Shown here: piece after piece, positions 1-7,406 of the stretch
Position numbering within the stretch: position 1 is the first letter of the stretch
Layout of the letters: every line of letters begins with the position of its first letter
NCBI RefSeq assembly: GCF_937873925.1
Contig: NZ_CALNAT010000185.1
Span: 1 to 9,072, forward strand
DNA length: 9,072 nt
DNA from: an uncultured Proteiniphilum sp.
Lineage (GTDB): Bacteria; Bacteroidota; Bacteroidia; Bacteroidales; Dysgonomonadaceae
Direction: 5' to 3'
Notes under the pieces: model-generated
What the model was told of the DNA's origin: nothing
The model's input: only the letters and a program-made list of their open reading frames with translations
The model's database searches: none
Translations under genes and position numbers: made by a program

Positions 1-2774
1 AAGATACACAGGCGTTAGAAGAAGTGGTTGTTGTTGGTTATGGTTCCCAAAGCAAGAAAACCCTTACCGGCGCTATATCAGTAATAGAATTTGACCAGAT
101 AGAGACCACCGGCTTAACTTCCATATCTCATGGACTAGCCGGTAAAGCAGCCGGGTTGAGAGTCAATCAGGTGTCAGCACAGCCGGGAGGAGGCGCAAAA
201 CTTAAGATCAGGGGTGAGGCTGCCGGTGGAGCCGGAAGTGATCCCCTGATTGTTATTGATGGATTCCCCGTAGGTTCCACAGGTGGTAATATGGATACTG
301 AAGTGGGGCAAGGTTTTGGCCAGCTGGGGAATATAGATAATATTCTGGGGTCGCTCAATCCGGATGATATCGAATCCATTTCTGTATTAAAAGATGCGGC
401 ATCTACAGCTATATACGGGGCCCGTGCAGGTCACGGGGTTATCCTTATTACCACAAAGAGAGGGAGTAACCAGAAAGTGCAGACGACCTATTCCGGGCAG
501 GCTTCAGTACAGGCCATGAGTGAAAAATTCCAAATACTGGGAGTGCAGGAGTTCATGGATATGCGGAACAGGCAATACTATGAGAATTATCTTGCAAATA
601 ACGGATTGGGAATCTATGCGGATTACATTAAACCCAATGAAAATCCCCCTGTATTCGTTCCTCATTATACAAATGATCAGATTTTAAGAGCTCAGAAAAC
701 CAATTGGCTCGATCTGGTAACCCGTACCGGATTTATGCAACAGCATAATATTCAGGTGGCAGGGGGTAGTAATCAGAGTAGATATCTGGTTTCACTGAAC
801 TATATGAAGCAAGCCGGTATAATTAAGAGAAATGACGTGCAACGTGTTTCCGGGCGTATAAATTTCGACCAGGATTTCGGTAAATATGTTACAGCCGGTT
901 TAACGATGACATATTCTCAGAATAAGTTTGACAATGTTCCTTTGGGTTCCCATTCAGGAGAATATGCGGGTATTATAGCTTCTGCCGTAAGAGCCAATCC
1001 GGCCAATCCTGTGTATGACGATAACGGGAATTACTATCTGGACCCGTTGCGCTCTTTCGCTCCCAACCCGGTGTCATTACTTGAATATAAAGATTTGTCG
1101 ATAAATGATCGTTTGCTGGCTAATACACATGTGACATTAAAACCGATAGAAGGGTTGGAGGTAAAGGGCCAGTTAGGAGTTGACAGGCGTTTCCAGAAGC
1201 GTTCTTCTTATATCCCTAAAACAACTGTGGAGGGACAACGTAACAATGGTTCGGGACGAATTGCACAAACCGATGCCGCAGACTATCTTTTAGACCTTAA
1301 TGCGACATACACCAGGGATTTTGATGAACACAAAATAAAAGGTTTGGTTGGATATGCGTTCCAGGAATATAACGGTGAGAGTTTAAACGGCATGGCAAGG
1401 GACTTTCTTACAGATGCATTCTGGTATCATAATTTAGGAGCGGGCTCCAGTGAGCGGCAGTCAGTCGGTTCAGGAGCATACAAACGTTCAATCGCTTCGT
1501 ATTTCGGTCGTGTTAATTATAATTATAAAGACCGTTATCTGGTGGAAGCTACTTTACGTGCGGACGGTTCATCTAACTTTACTCCTGAGAAAAGATGGGG
1601 ATATTTCCCTTCTGCATCGTTAGGATGGATATTTACAGAGGAAGATTTTATGAGAAATACAGGTTCCTGGTTATCTAATGGTAAATTCCGTATTTCACAT
1701 GGTGCTACAGGGAATGAGAATGTAAGCTATGGACTTCAAAATACCTATTCGATCAATTGGAGAAACTTTGTTTTTGGTGATTCTGAACACAAAGGGGCCT
1801 ATGTAAGCGCTATGGGGAATAAAGACCTTACCTGGGAAACGACTACAGAGTTTAATGTGGGACTGGATCTCGGATTTCTGAACAGAAGGATACAGGTTAC
1901 AGCGGAGTACTTTAACAGGCAGGTAAGCGACATGTTGCAATGGGGTAAACCGATACCTTCCTATAACGAGGTCACCTCGATAGTGGCTAATGCCGGCAAA
2001 GTAGAAAGCCAGGGATATGAATTGACATTCAATACGGTTAATATCGCCAATAAGGATTGGAAGTGGAATACGACTTTGACACTGTCCCATTATAAAGATA
2101 AATGGAAAGAGCGTCCTGCATTTATCGCGATGAAGCCATACCAATCGAATAACGATCCGTTCAATGCCTGGTGGACCTACGAAGCGGTAGGGATCATGCG
2201 CCCGGGTGATCCTGTACCTGATGCCCAAAAGGATCTGCTACCGGGAATGGTCATCCTGAAAGATCAAAATGATGATGGTGTGATAAATGATGAAGATATG
2301 GTATACCAGGGAAGCGGGGCGCCAAGATTATATTTTGGATTCAACAATGAAGTGAAATATAAAAATTTTGACTTCTCCATTTATTTCTATGGTGAATCCG
2401 GCCAGGCCAAAGGAGCAAGCTATCTGGAACAATGGACGTTTATGGATACGAATCAGGCAATCAATGTTTCCGCATGGGCGAACAAGTCTTTCAGCAGCAC
2501 GAACCTGAATGCTGATCATCCCACTTTTCTGAAACAAGGGACATACGGCTGGGGTGATTATTATGTAAGCAAAATTTATTACATACGTTGCGGCAGCATC
2601 ACTTTAGGATATACGGTTCCGGTGAAGTTGTTACAAAATGTGCGGGTCTATGCCAATATAAACAACCCTTTTGTGATTACAAACTGGAAAGGGTTGGATC
2701 CTGAAACCGATAACGGGCCTTATCCTTATCCTAATATCAGATCGTTAGGCATGGGAGTAAATATAACATTCTAA
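1..2774 (+). CDS. SusC/RagA-family TonB-dependent outer-membrane transporter, 5'-truncated
   Basis: This is the outer-membrane barrel that imports glycan fragments (or another nutrient) with TonB-ExbBD energy, working under its SusD lid. The frame is open from base 3. The first residues carry the TonB-box/plug start LEEVVVVGYG (bases 15-44), so the signal peptide and carboxypeptidase-D-like N-terminal domain lie upstream of the window. The GTG at 24 is an internal Val codon, not a start. The plug shows IRGEAAGG, PLIVIDG, and the SusC signature LNPDDIESI...VLKDAASTAIYGARA...ITTKRG (bases 354 to about 467). The rest is a beta-barrel rich in aromatic and Gly/Asn residues, ending in GMGVNITF with a terminal Phe, as expected for BamA recognition. 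About 924 residues are visible. A Ca-binding-like loop D-x-N-x-D-G-x-I lies at 2262-2297, as often seen in this family. The susD-like gene starts 13 bases after the stop. The family is certain; the substrate is unknown. Confidence 0.97.
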   Translation, partial: DTQALEEVVVVGYGSQSKKTLTGAISVIEFDQIETTGLTSISHGLAGKAAGLRVNQVSAQPGGGAKLKIRGEAAGGAGSDPLIVIDGFPVGSTGGNMDTEVGQGFGQLGNIDNILGSLNPDDIESISVLKDAASTAIYGARAGHGVILITTKRGSNQKVQTTYSGQASVQAMSEKFQILGVQEFMDMRNRQYYENYLANNGLGIYADYIKPNENPPVFVPHYTNDQILRAQKTNWLDLVTRTGFMQQHNIQVAGGSNQSRYLVSLNYMKQAGIIKRNDVQRVSGRINFDQDFGKYVTAGLTMTYSQNKFDNVPLGSHSGEYAGIIASAVRANPANPVYDDNGNYYLDPLRSFAPNPVSLLEYKDLSINDRLLANTHVTLKPIEGLEVKGQLGVDRRFQKRSSYIPKTTVEGQRNNGSGRIAQTDAADYLLDLNATYTRDFDEHKIKGLVGYAFQEYNGESLNGMARDFLTDAFWYHNLGAGSSERQSVGSGAYKRSIASYFGRVNYNYKDRYLVEATLRADGSSNFTPEKRWGYFPSASLGWIFTEEDFMRNTGSWLSNGKFRISHGATGNENVSYGLQNTYSINWRNFVFGDSEHKGAYVSAMGNKDLTWETTTEFNVGLDLGFLNRRIQVTAEYFNRQVSDMLQWGKPIPSYNEVTSIVANAGKVESQGYELTFNTVNIANKDWKWNTTLTLSHYKDKWKERPAFIAMKPYQSNNDPFNAWWTYEAVGIMRPGDPVPDAQKDLLPGMVILKDQNDDGVINDEDMVYQGSGAPRLYFGFNNEVKYKNFDFSIYFYGESGQAKGASYLEQWTFMDTNQAINVSAWANKSFSSTNLNADHPTFLKQGTYGWGDYYVSKIYYIRCGSITLGYTVPVKLLQNVRVYANINNPFVITNWKGLDPETDNGPYPYPNIRSLGMGVNITF

Positions 2775-2787
2775 ATAAAATAATCGT

Positions 2788-4308
2788 ATGAAGAAAATAT
2801 TAAATAAGTTTATCGTAGTGATTTCTGTGGCAGTTATGTTAACAGGTTGTCAACTCGATAGCGGCCTTTACAGTGAGATAGGGGAGGGTATGGGATTCCC
2901 GAGTAATGCGGAGGACGCAACTGCCCTTGTTACGGGAACATGTTATACCATATTTTCCCCATGGGGTATTTTTTATCCTGATGCAGGCTATTTTACTAAC
3001 TCGGAAATGGTAACGGATATAGGTGAGAACTCATGGGGATGGACTACTGTATATAATTCGTATGAAGCGGATGACTGGCATATTGATTCAGGTTCCAGAA
3101 GTCAATACCGTTCATATAATTATATCTCTATGATGACAATGTCCATCCATAAGATCTCAAATATTGAGATGAACGAAAACCTGAAAGAGCGGCTTATTGC
3201 AGAACTCAAGTGTGGCAGAGGATTTCTTGCATTTATCCTTTATGATTTGTATGGTCCTATTCAGATTGCTGATCTGGAAACATTGCTGTCGCCCAGGGAT
3301 GAGAAACTGATACCCAGAAGAACGGATGCGGAAATGCATGAGTTTATTGAGACGAACCTGTTGGAAGCGGCTGAAGTATTGCCTTACAGTTATGGCTCTT
3401 CCGATTATGGGCGTTTCACCAAAGGGTTGGCAAACACTGTCCTGTTGAAATTTTACATGCTTACCAAACAATGGGAAAAAGCGGAAGCCATAGGCCGTGA
3501 ATTGACAAAGCCTGAATATGGTTATAAATTAGTGGAAGACTATAATTCGTTATTTGACCTGGCTACCGAAAAAAATACGGAAACCATTTTTGCCGCAACT
3601 GCGAAAGCCGGTGTAATAGAACATAAATGGCATGCCCATGCTTTGCCGTCGGATTATCCGTCTCCTTCAGGAAGAACGATCACCAAATGGGGTGGATTTA
3701 AGGTCGCCTGGCCGTTCTACGAAACTTATGAGCCAAATGATAAGCGATTGGGAAGGCTTGTAGGGGAATATACCGGGACTGAAGGTGTATTGCATAACAA
3801 GAAGAATGACAGGGATAGCGGAATACAAGGCGCTCTGTACAAAGGCGCTGTCCCCCAGAAATTTGGTATGGAAGGGGTTGTAGGGGAAAACTGTGAAATA
3901 GATATACCTATCTATCGCTATGCGGACGTGATAACCTTGTTGGCAGAAGCTATTGTCCGGAATGCTGATAATGTAAGCCAGGAAGCTATTAACCACCTGA
4001 ATGCTGTGCGTAACCGGGCGGGATTAAACTCCTGGACAATGGCGGATTTTTCGAATGTGGAAACTTTCCTGGACAAATTGTTATTAGAACGCGGTCATGA
4101 GTTTTATTACGAAGGCGTACGCCGCCAGGATTTGATCAGGCATGGTCAATTCATTGATGCTGCCGTTAAAAAAGCAGAATATGAAGGACAGCCTACCGGA
4201 AAAATCACAACAATGGTTGACGGAAAGTATAAATATGAGAGATTCCCGATACCTCCCAGTATTATATATGAATCCCAGGGTCTTGTAGAACAAAATCCGG
4301 GTTATTAA
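2788..4308 (+). CDS. SusD/RagB-family surface glycan-binding lipoprotein
   Basis: This 506-residue protein has the usual length for SusD, the surface lipoprotein that caps SusC and binds the substrate. The signal peptide starts MKKILNK and ends in lipobox LTGC (residues 18-21, acylated Cys21), with Asp at 24. The N-terminal helical (TPR-like) part includes the family pattern AELKCGRGFLAFILYDLYGP (residues 138-157), a variant of the common A-E-x-R-x-L-R-A-x-Y-Y-x-x-L-x-x-x-Y-G-P. The C-terminal SusD signature is also present: YRYADVITLLAEA (376-388), AINHLNAVRNRAGL (400-413), LLLERGHEFYYEGVRRQDLIR from 431, and the terminal FPIPPS...QNPGY. Trp and Tyr residues in the middle (W281, W301, W308, Y311, Y314) are possible sugar-stacking positions, which is inference. 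There is no Shine-Dalgarno sequence; the leader is AT-rich, as usual in Bacteroidota. It follows the transporter by 13 bases, so the two are surely co-transcribed. The ligand is unknown. Confidence 0.96.
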   Translation: MKKILNKFIVVISVAVMLTGCQLDSGLYSEIGEGMGFPSNAEDATALVTGTCYTIFSPWGIFYPDAGYFTNSEMVTDIGENSWGWTTVYNSYEADDWHIDSGSRSQYRSYNYISMMTMSIHKISNIEMNENLKERLIAELKCGRGFLAFILYDLYGPIQIADLETLLSPRDEKLIPRRTDAEMHEFIETNLLEAAEVLPYSYGSSDYGRFTKGLANTVLLKFYMLTKQWEKAEAIGRELTKPEYGYKLVEDYNSLFDLATEKNTETIFAATAKAGVIEHKWHAHALPSDYPSPSGRTITKWGGFKVAWPFYETYEPNDKRLGRLVGEYTGTEGVLHNKKNDRDSGIQGALYKGAVPQKFGMEGVVGENCEIDIPIYRYADVITLLAEAIVRNADNVSQEAINHLNAVRNRAGLNSWTMADFSNVETFLDKLLLERGHEFYYEGVRRQDLIRHGQFIDAAVKKAEYEGQPTGKITTMVDGKYKYERFPIPPSIIYESQGLVEQNPGY

Positions 4309-4327
4309 TTAAAAAAAAATTAATACA

Positions 4328-5665
4328 ATGAAGAAATATAGCATATATTTAATGATAACCGCTGTGTTATATATATTCTCTTCCTGCCAGGAAGATTATG
4401 GTTACAGGGTTGAAGTGCCCGTATCGGATATAACATTGGCATCACCGGAGAAAAATGCCGAAATAGACCTCAATGAAATGTCTATTGACGAATATACATT
4501 CTCTTGGAATGAGACTATTGAAGGAGGAACCACTCTTGTTTTAAGTGGCAGCGATGTTTTACTGGATCCTGTTTATTTTAAGGCCGGAGAGGCCAAATCC
4601 TATTCAATTAAGGCAGAATTGCTGGATCAGATCACCTCTGGATTTGGTATTGAAAACGGAAAAACAGGAACAATATACTGGGCAGTAAAACCGACTGACC
4701 ATATTGGAATTGCAGCCCTGGAGATCAGGCCCTTGAATGTGAAACGGCTTATATCCAGATTGCTCCTTCCGGAGAATCAGAAACCTGTAGCATTAGACGG
4801 CGACAGGCCAGCACTGCCGGTTAGTTTTGCCTGGGATACAGAAGGAGAAGATCCGGCTACAGCATATTCTATTGTTTTCTCGAATAATAATGAGATGACG
4901 GGAGAGGTGGTAACCTACAATGTGGGTGCCGTAAACAGCGCGGGTATTACCAATAGTCAGCTGCAGGATGTATTTATCAAATATTCAAGCCATCCGTTCA
5001 AATCAATGCGTTTGTATTGGAACATTAAGAAGACAGAAGAGAATGAATATTTATCCCGTTCCTCTTCTTCCATAGAGGTGAATCCGATGATGATCTACAA
5101 AGATGTGCGCGGCGATGAGGAAATTACCTATAAGGTGGCTAAAATTTCATACAGGGACGGACGGGTACAATACTGGCTGGCAGAAAACCTGCGTACCAGA
5201 AAATATCCCGATGGGTCGGATATCGAGGAAGCTAACTATATGTTTGCACCGTCCAACCGTTATACGGAGGAGCAGGTAAAAGCCTTCGGAGGATATTATC
5301 GTCCTAATCCGTCCATGTTCCAGAAACTTCCGGCTGCAGGTTGGAGAGTGCCGACTATTACGGAATGCAGGGAATTATATGAAGAGGCGCTTGCACAGGA
5401 AGGCACCTATAATGTATTGAGAGATCCTGTATTCTATAATTACGAACCTACACAGTCAGATCCTAAAGTCAACAAGTGGAAACTGGGACTGGTGACCGCA
5501 GGTCAACAGCAAGGGGAGGACAAATCAATAACCAATACTACATTCTCATATATGATGGCCACAGGGATCGGGGAGAATACCCACCGTGCGGCTATGCTCG
5601 ACCATTTTGCCATTTGGGAAGTGTGGGCCGTAGGAGCGAATGTAAGGCTCATATATGACAAATAA
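4328..5665 (+). CDS. SusE-like surface lipoprotein with C-terminal FISUMP (Fib_succ_major) domain
   Basis: The protein has 445 residues. The signal peptide ends in lipobox FSSC (residues 17-20), followed by Gln-Glu-Asp, which resembles the Bacteroidota surface-export signal, so a surface location is likely. Residues about 34-138 form a SusE-type Ig-like domain (ITLASPEKNAEIDL...YTFSWNE...IYWAVKP). Residues about 140-252 form a second one (LLLPENQKPVALDG...VSFAWDTEG...LYWNIKKT). Residues about 258-445 match the Fibrobacter-major-paralogue/FISUMP domain: YWLAENLRTRKYPDGSDI (282-299), AAGWRVPT (336-343), SYMMATG (407-413) and a final GANVRLIYDK replacing the usual G-x-S-V-R-C-x end. SusE-position proteins normally bind glycan and shape the size of the product taken up. 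No catalytic motif is seen, so a binding role is the inference. The gene lies 19 bases after the susD-like gene. The FISUMP call rests on motif memory and is fairly sure; the exact domain borders are not. Confidence 0.85.
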   Translation: MKKYSIYLMITAVLYIFSSCQEDYGYRVEVPVSDITLASPEKNAEIDLNEMSIDEYTFSWNETIEGGTTLVLSGSDVLLDPVYFKAGEAKSYSIKAELLDQITSGFGIENGKTGTIYWAVKPTDHIGIAALEIRPLNVKRLISRLLLPENQKPVALDGDRPALPVSFAWDTEGEDPATAYSIVFSNNNEMTGEVVTYNVGAVNSAGITNSQLQDVFIKYSSHPFKSMRLYWNIKKTEENEYLSRSSSSIEVNPMMIYKDVRGDEEITYKVAKISYRDGRVQYWLAENLRTRKYPDGSDIEEANYMFAPSNRYTEEQVKAFGGYYRPNPSMFQKLPAAGWRVPTITECRELYEEALAQEGTYNVLRDPVFYNYEPTQSDPKVNKWKLGLVTAGQQQGEDKSITNTTFSYMMATGIGENTHRAAMLDHFAIWEVWAVGANVRLIYDK

Positions 5666-5700
5666 GTAGAGGTATTATTCAAATTAAAAAGAGATAAACG

Positions 5701-7251
5701 ATGCGTCATATTACATTATTTTCAATTTTAATTATATGCATGTCGATGTTGTCGGTACTGTCCTGTGCCGACGACAAGACGACATTCCCGGTATGGGAGT
5801 ATGAAGGGGAACGCGGAGAAGATCCTGAAAACCCCGGAGAACCGGAAGAGGTCGGTCCGCTTACCAGTATAAAAGCTATCCGTAATCCTGAAAGAGGTTA
5901 TAACCTGGAAAGTAACTATTTCTCCCATAATCTTCGGAACCCCTGGCACAATGTGTCTTTTCCCAGTCTTTGGATTCCAGAGATAGCAACAATGAACAAT
6001 GCGTTGCCGGATAGCCTTACGCTGACCCAGCTTACATTTTACCTGAGCGATTTTGTAGGGAAAGATATTTCCCAAGGGGCTTTTGATAACATGCAGCGGG
6101 TATTTGACGATGCCAAGGAATTGGGATATAAGATACATATTGTTTTTGCTTATGACTATGATCCATATGCTACGGATGCGGAATTTGAAGATGTTTTTCG
6201 TCATCTGGAGCAATTGAAACCTTTTATCCGGGACAATATAGGAATTATAGATCTTTGGAGAATGGGTTTTATTGGAGCATGGGGTGAAGGGAACCAGTCT
6301 CCGATGAGTACTGATTGGGATAATAAAACCAAGCTGGTAAAAGGTATCCTTGATGCTTATCCTGACAGGTTTATGGCCCTTCGCTATCCGAGTCATCTGG
6401 CAAGATTTATAGAGCGTGGGTTGGGTGATGAGTATGTGAAACGGGTAGGATACACCAATGATTATTTCACTGCTTCGGAACATCCGGCAGCTCCCGGCAA
6501 TGATTACACGTTTGGGTCGGCAGATTATGCCCAGGTCATGGAGAAAGGACCTTATGTGAAAGTGGTCGGAGAAATTCCCTACGATGAAGATACCCAATGG
6601 GGATTAGATTTTCTTATATCGGTCCCGAATTCAATTCGTGCATTGAAAGAGCATCATTACAGCGCATTTGACGTAACTCAGAACAATGCATTGAATTTTG
6701 CGAACTGGAAAAGATACGAATTGACACCTGCTGCCCTGAAAGAGATGAATGTGCTTTTCGATGAAAGTTATTTCCGTAACGATGAAGGAAAATTAGTGGC
6801 CCGTTCGGCATACCAGTTTGTCAGGGATCATTTGGGATACCGGTTGTATATGGATAAGGAAGACAGTAAGCTTGAAGTGACGGGAGGAGAGCTCAATTAT
6901 GATATAACAGTCTATAATACGGGATTCTCCACTATCCTTAATCCCCGCCCGATCAAGCTTGTTTTTGTTGACGGACAGGATCACATAACCCAGATCGTGG
7001 ATTTGGATGATGTGGATCCGAGAACGTGGCAACCATGTGATCCCCGGTTGAATGATTTTAAACAGATATACCACAATATCAAAGGTAACGTATCTGTTTC
7101 TTTGTCCGGAAAATACAAAGTCGGTTTATGGATGCCCGACCCGACAGATGAACTGGAAGAGATCGCTGATTTCTCCATCATATTCGCTAATACGGAAATC
7201 ATCCACACTCAAAAGCATAGGATAAGTGTAATAGGTGAGGTTAATTTTTAA
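5701..7251 (+). CDS. DUF4874-DUF4832 lipoprotein, putative TIM-barrel glycan-active enzyme
   Basis: The protein has 516 residues. The signal peptide ends in lipobox VLSC (residues 19-22), followed by Ala-Asp-Asp, then a Glu/Pro/Gly-rich tether (about 35-53): a probable surface-anchored protein. The DUF4874-like N-terminal domain opens with RNPERGYNLESNYF (61-74) and reads as alternating strands and helices. The DUF4832-like C-terminal part carries FVRDHLGYRL (373-382), NTGFS (406-410) and GKYKVGLWMPDP (470-481). Two acidic motifs sit at apparent strand ends: GFIGAWGE (Glu196) and VVGEIPYDE (Glu291). Both are kept in the neighbouring paralogue, and their spacing would suit a retaining TIM-barrel hydrolase, but catalysis is inferred. 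To my knowledge these DUF families have no well-established activity, so no substrate is named. It is the last gene of the susC-like operon, 35 bases after the preceding gene and just before a terminator. The start is fixed by the signal peptide. Family confidence is high, function low. Confidence 0.82.
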   Translation: MRHITLFSILIICMSMLSVLSCADDKTTFPVWEYEGERGEDPENPGEPEEVGPLTSIKAIRNPERGYNLESNYFSHNLRNPWHNVSFPSLWIPEIATMNNALPDSLTLTQLTFYLSDFVGKDISQGAFDNMQRVFDDAKELGYKIHIVFAYDYDPYATDAEFEDVFRHLEQLKPFIRDNIGIIDLWRMGFIGAWGEGNQSPMSTDWDNKTKLVKGILDAYPDRFMALRYPSHLARFIERGLGDEYVKRVGYTNDYFTASEHPAAPGNDYTFGSADYAQVMEKGPYVKVVGEIPYDEDTQWGLDFLISVPNSIRALKEHHYSAFDVTQNNALNFANWKRYELTPAALKEMNVLFDESYFRNDEGKLVARSAYQFVRDHLGYRLYMDKEDSKLEVTGGELNYDITVYNTGFSTILNPRPIKLVFVDGQDHITQIVDLDDVDPRTWQPCDPRLNDFKQIYHNIKGNVSVSLSGKYKVGLWMPDPTDELEEIADFSIIFANTEIIHTQKHRISVIGEVNF

Positions 7252-7261
7252 TGTATTTCTT

Positions 7262-7317
7262 ATAAAACGGCACACAGATTTTTCAAGGAATCTCTTGTAT
7301 GTGTGTCGTTTTATTTT
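7262..7317 (+). terminator. Rho-independent terminator closing the susC-like operon
   Basis: A long stem pairs bases 7262-7276 with 7300-7314: about 15 base pairs with a single G-U pair, and a central CG-rich, CACACA/TGTGTG core. The 23-base loop can fold further through CAAG/CTTG. The 3' arm runs directly into a T-rich tract (7309-7317). It begins 10 bases after the stop codon of the first DUF4874-DUF4832 gene. The A-tract at the 5' base of the stem means it could also work in the opposite direction, but no gene is seen facing it. Confidence 0.85.
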
Positions 7318-7349
7318 AAAAAAACTACTATATAGGATTATGAAACCGG

Positions 7350-7367
7350 GATGATTATTTAATCATC
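7350..7367. promoter_or_regulatory. Perfect 8-bp dyad in the leader of the second DUF4874-DUF4832 gene
   Basis: GATGATTA and TAATCATC form an exact inverted repeat separated by TT, between the upstream terminator and the start codon at 7407. The half-site core TAATCAT recurs directly before that start codon (7400-7406). The position and symmetry suit a binding site for a dimeric regulator, or a small hairpin in the 5' untranslated region. No convincing Bacteroidota promoter (TTTG at -33 with TAnnTTTG at -7) was found between the terminator and the gene, so the transcription start is not placed. Regulatory function is inferred only. Confidence 0.35.
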
Positions 7368-7406
7368 AAGGGTGCCATACACCGATAAGAAAAATGAAAT
7401 AATCAT

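Noticed and set aside
24..26. GTG as a possible start of the susC-like gene
   Set aside because: The frame is open upstream to base 3 and encodes the typical pre-TonB-box residues D-T-Q-A-L-E-E. This is an internal valine codon of a gene cut by the window edge.
1695..2228. Reverse-strand open frame (177 codons) inside the susC-like gene
   Set aside because: It is fully contained in the barrel-coding region, shows no domain or leader, and has the composition of an antisense shadow.
4304..4324. ATTAATT / AATTAAT inverted repeat with an A7 loop between the susD-like and susE-like genes
   Set aside because: The stem is only A-T pairs, no T-tract follows, and the AT-rich 19-base gap makes such symmetry likely by chance. 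It is not supported as a terminator.
5476..5658. 60-codon + strand frame overlapping the end of the SusE/FISUMP-like gene
   Set aside because: It is out of frame within conserved FISUMP sequence, with no leader or recognisable motif.
5728..6597. Long reverse-strand open frame (289 codons) opposite the first DUF4874-DUF4832 gene
   Set aside because: Its translation is rich in Ile, Arg, His and Cys with no recognisable domain, and it lies wholly inside a clear conserved gene on the other strand. It is a shadow frame.
7318..7406. Search for a Bacteroidota-type promoter before the second DUF4874-DUF4832 gene
   Set aside because: No TAnnTTTG element with a properly spaced TTTG was found. AT-rich candidates such as TATATAGG were too weak to annotate.
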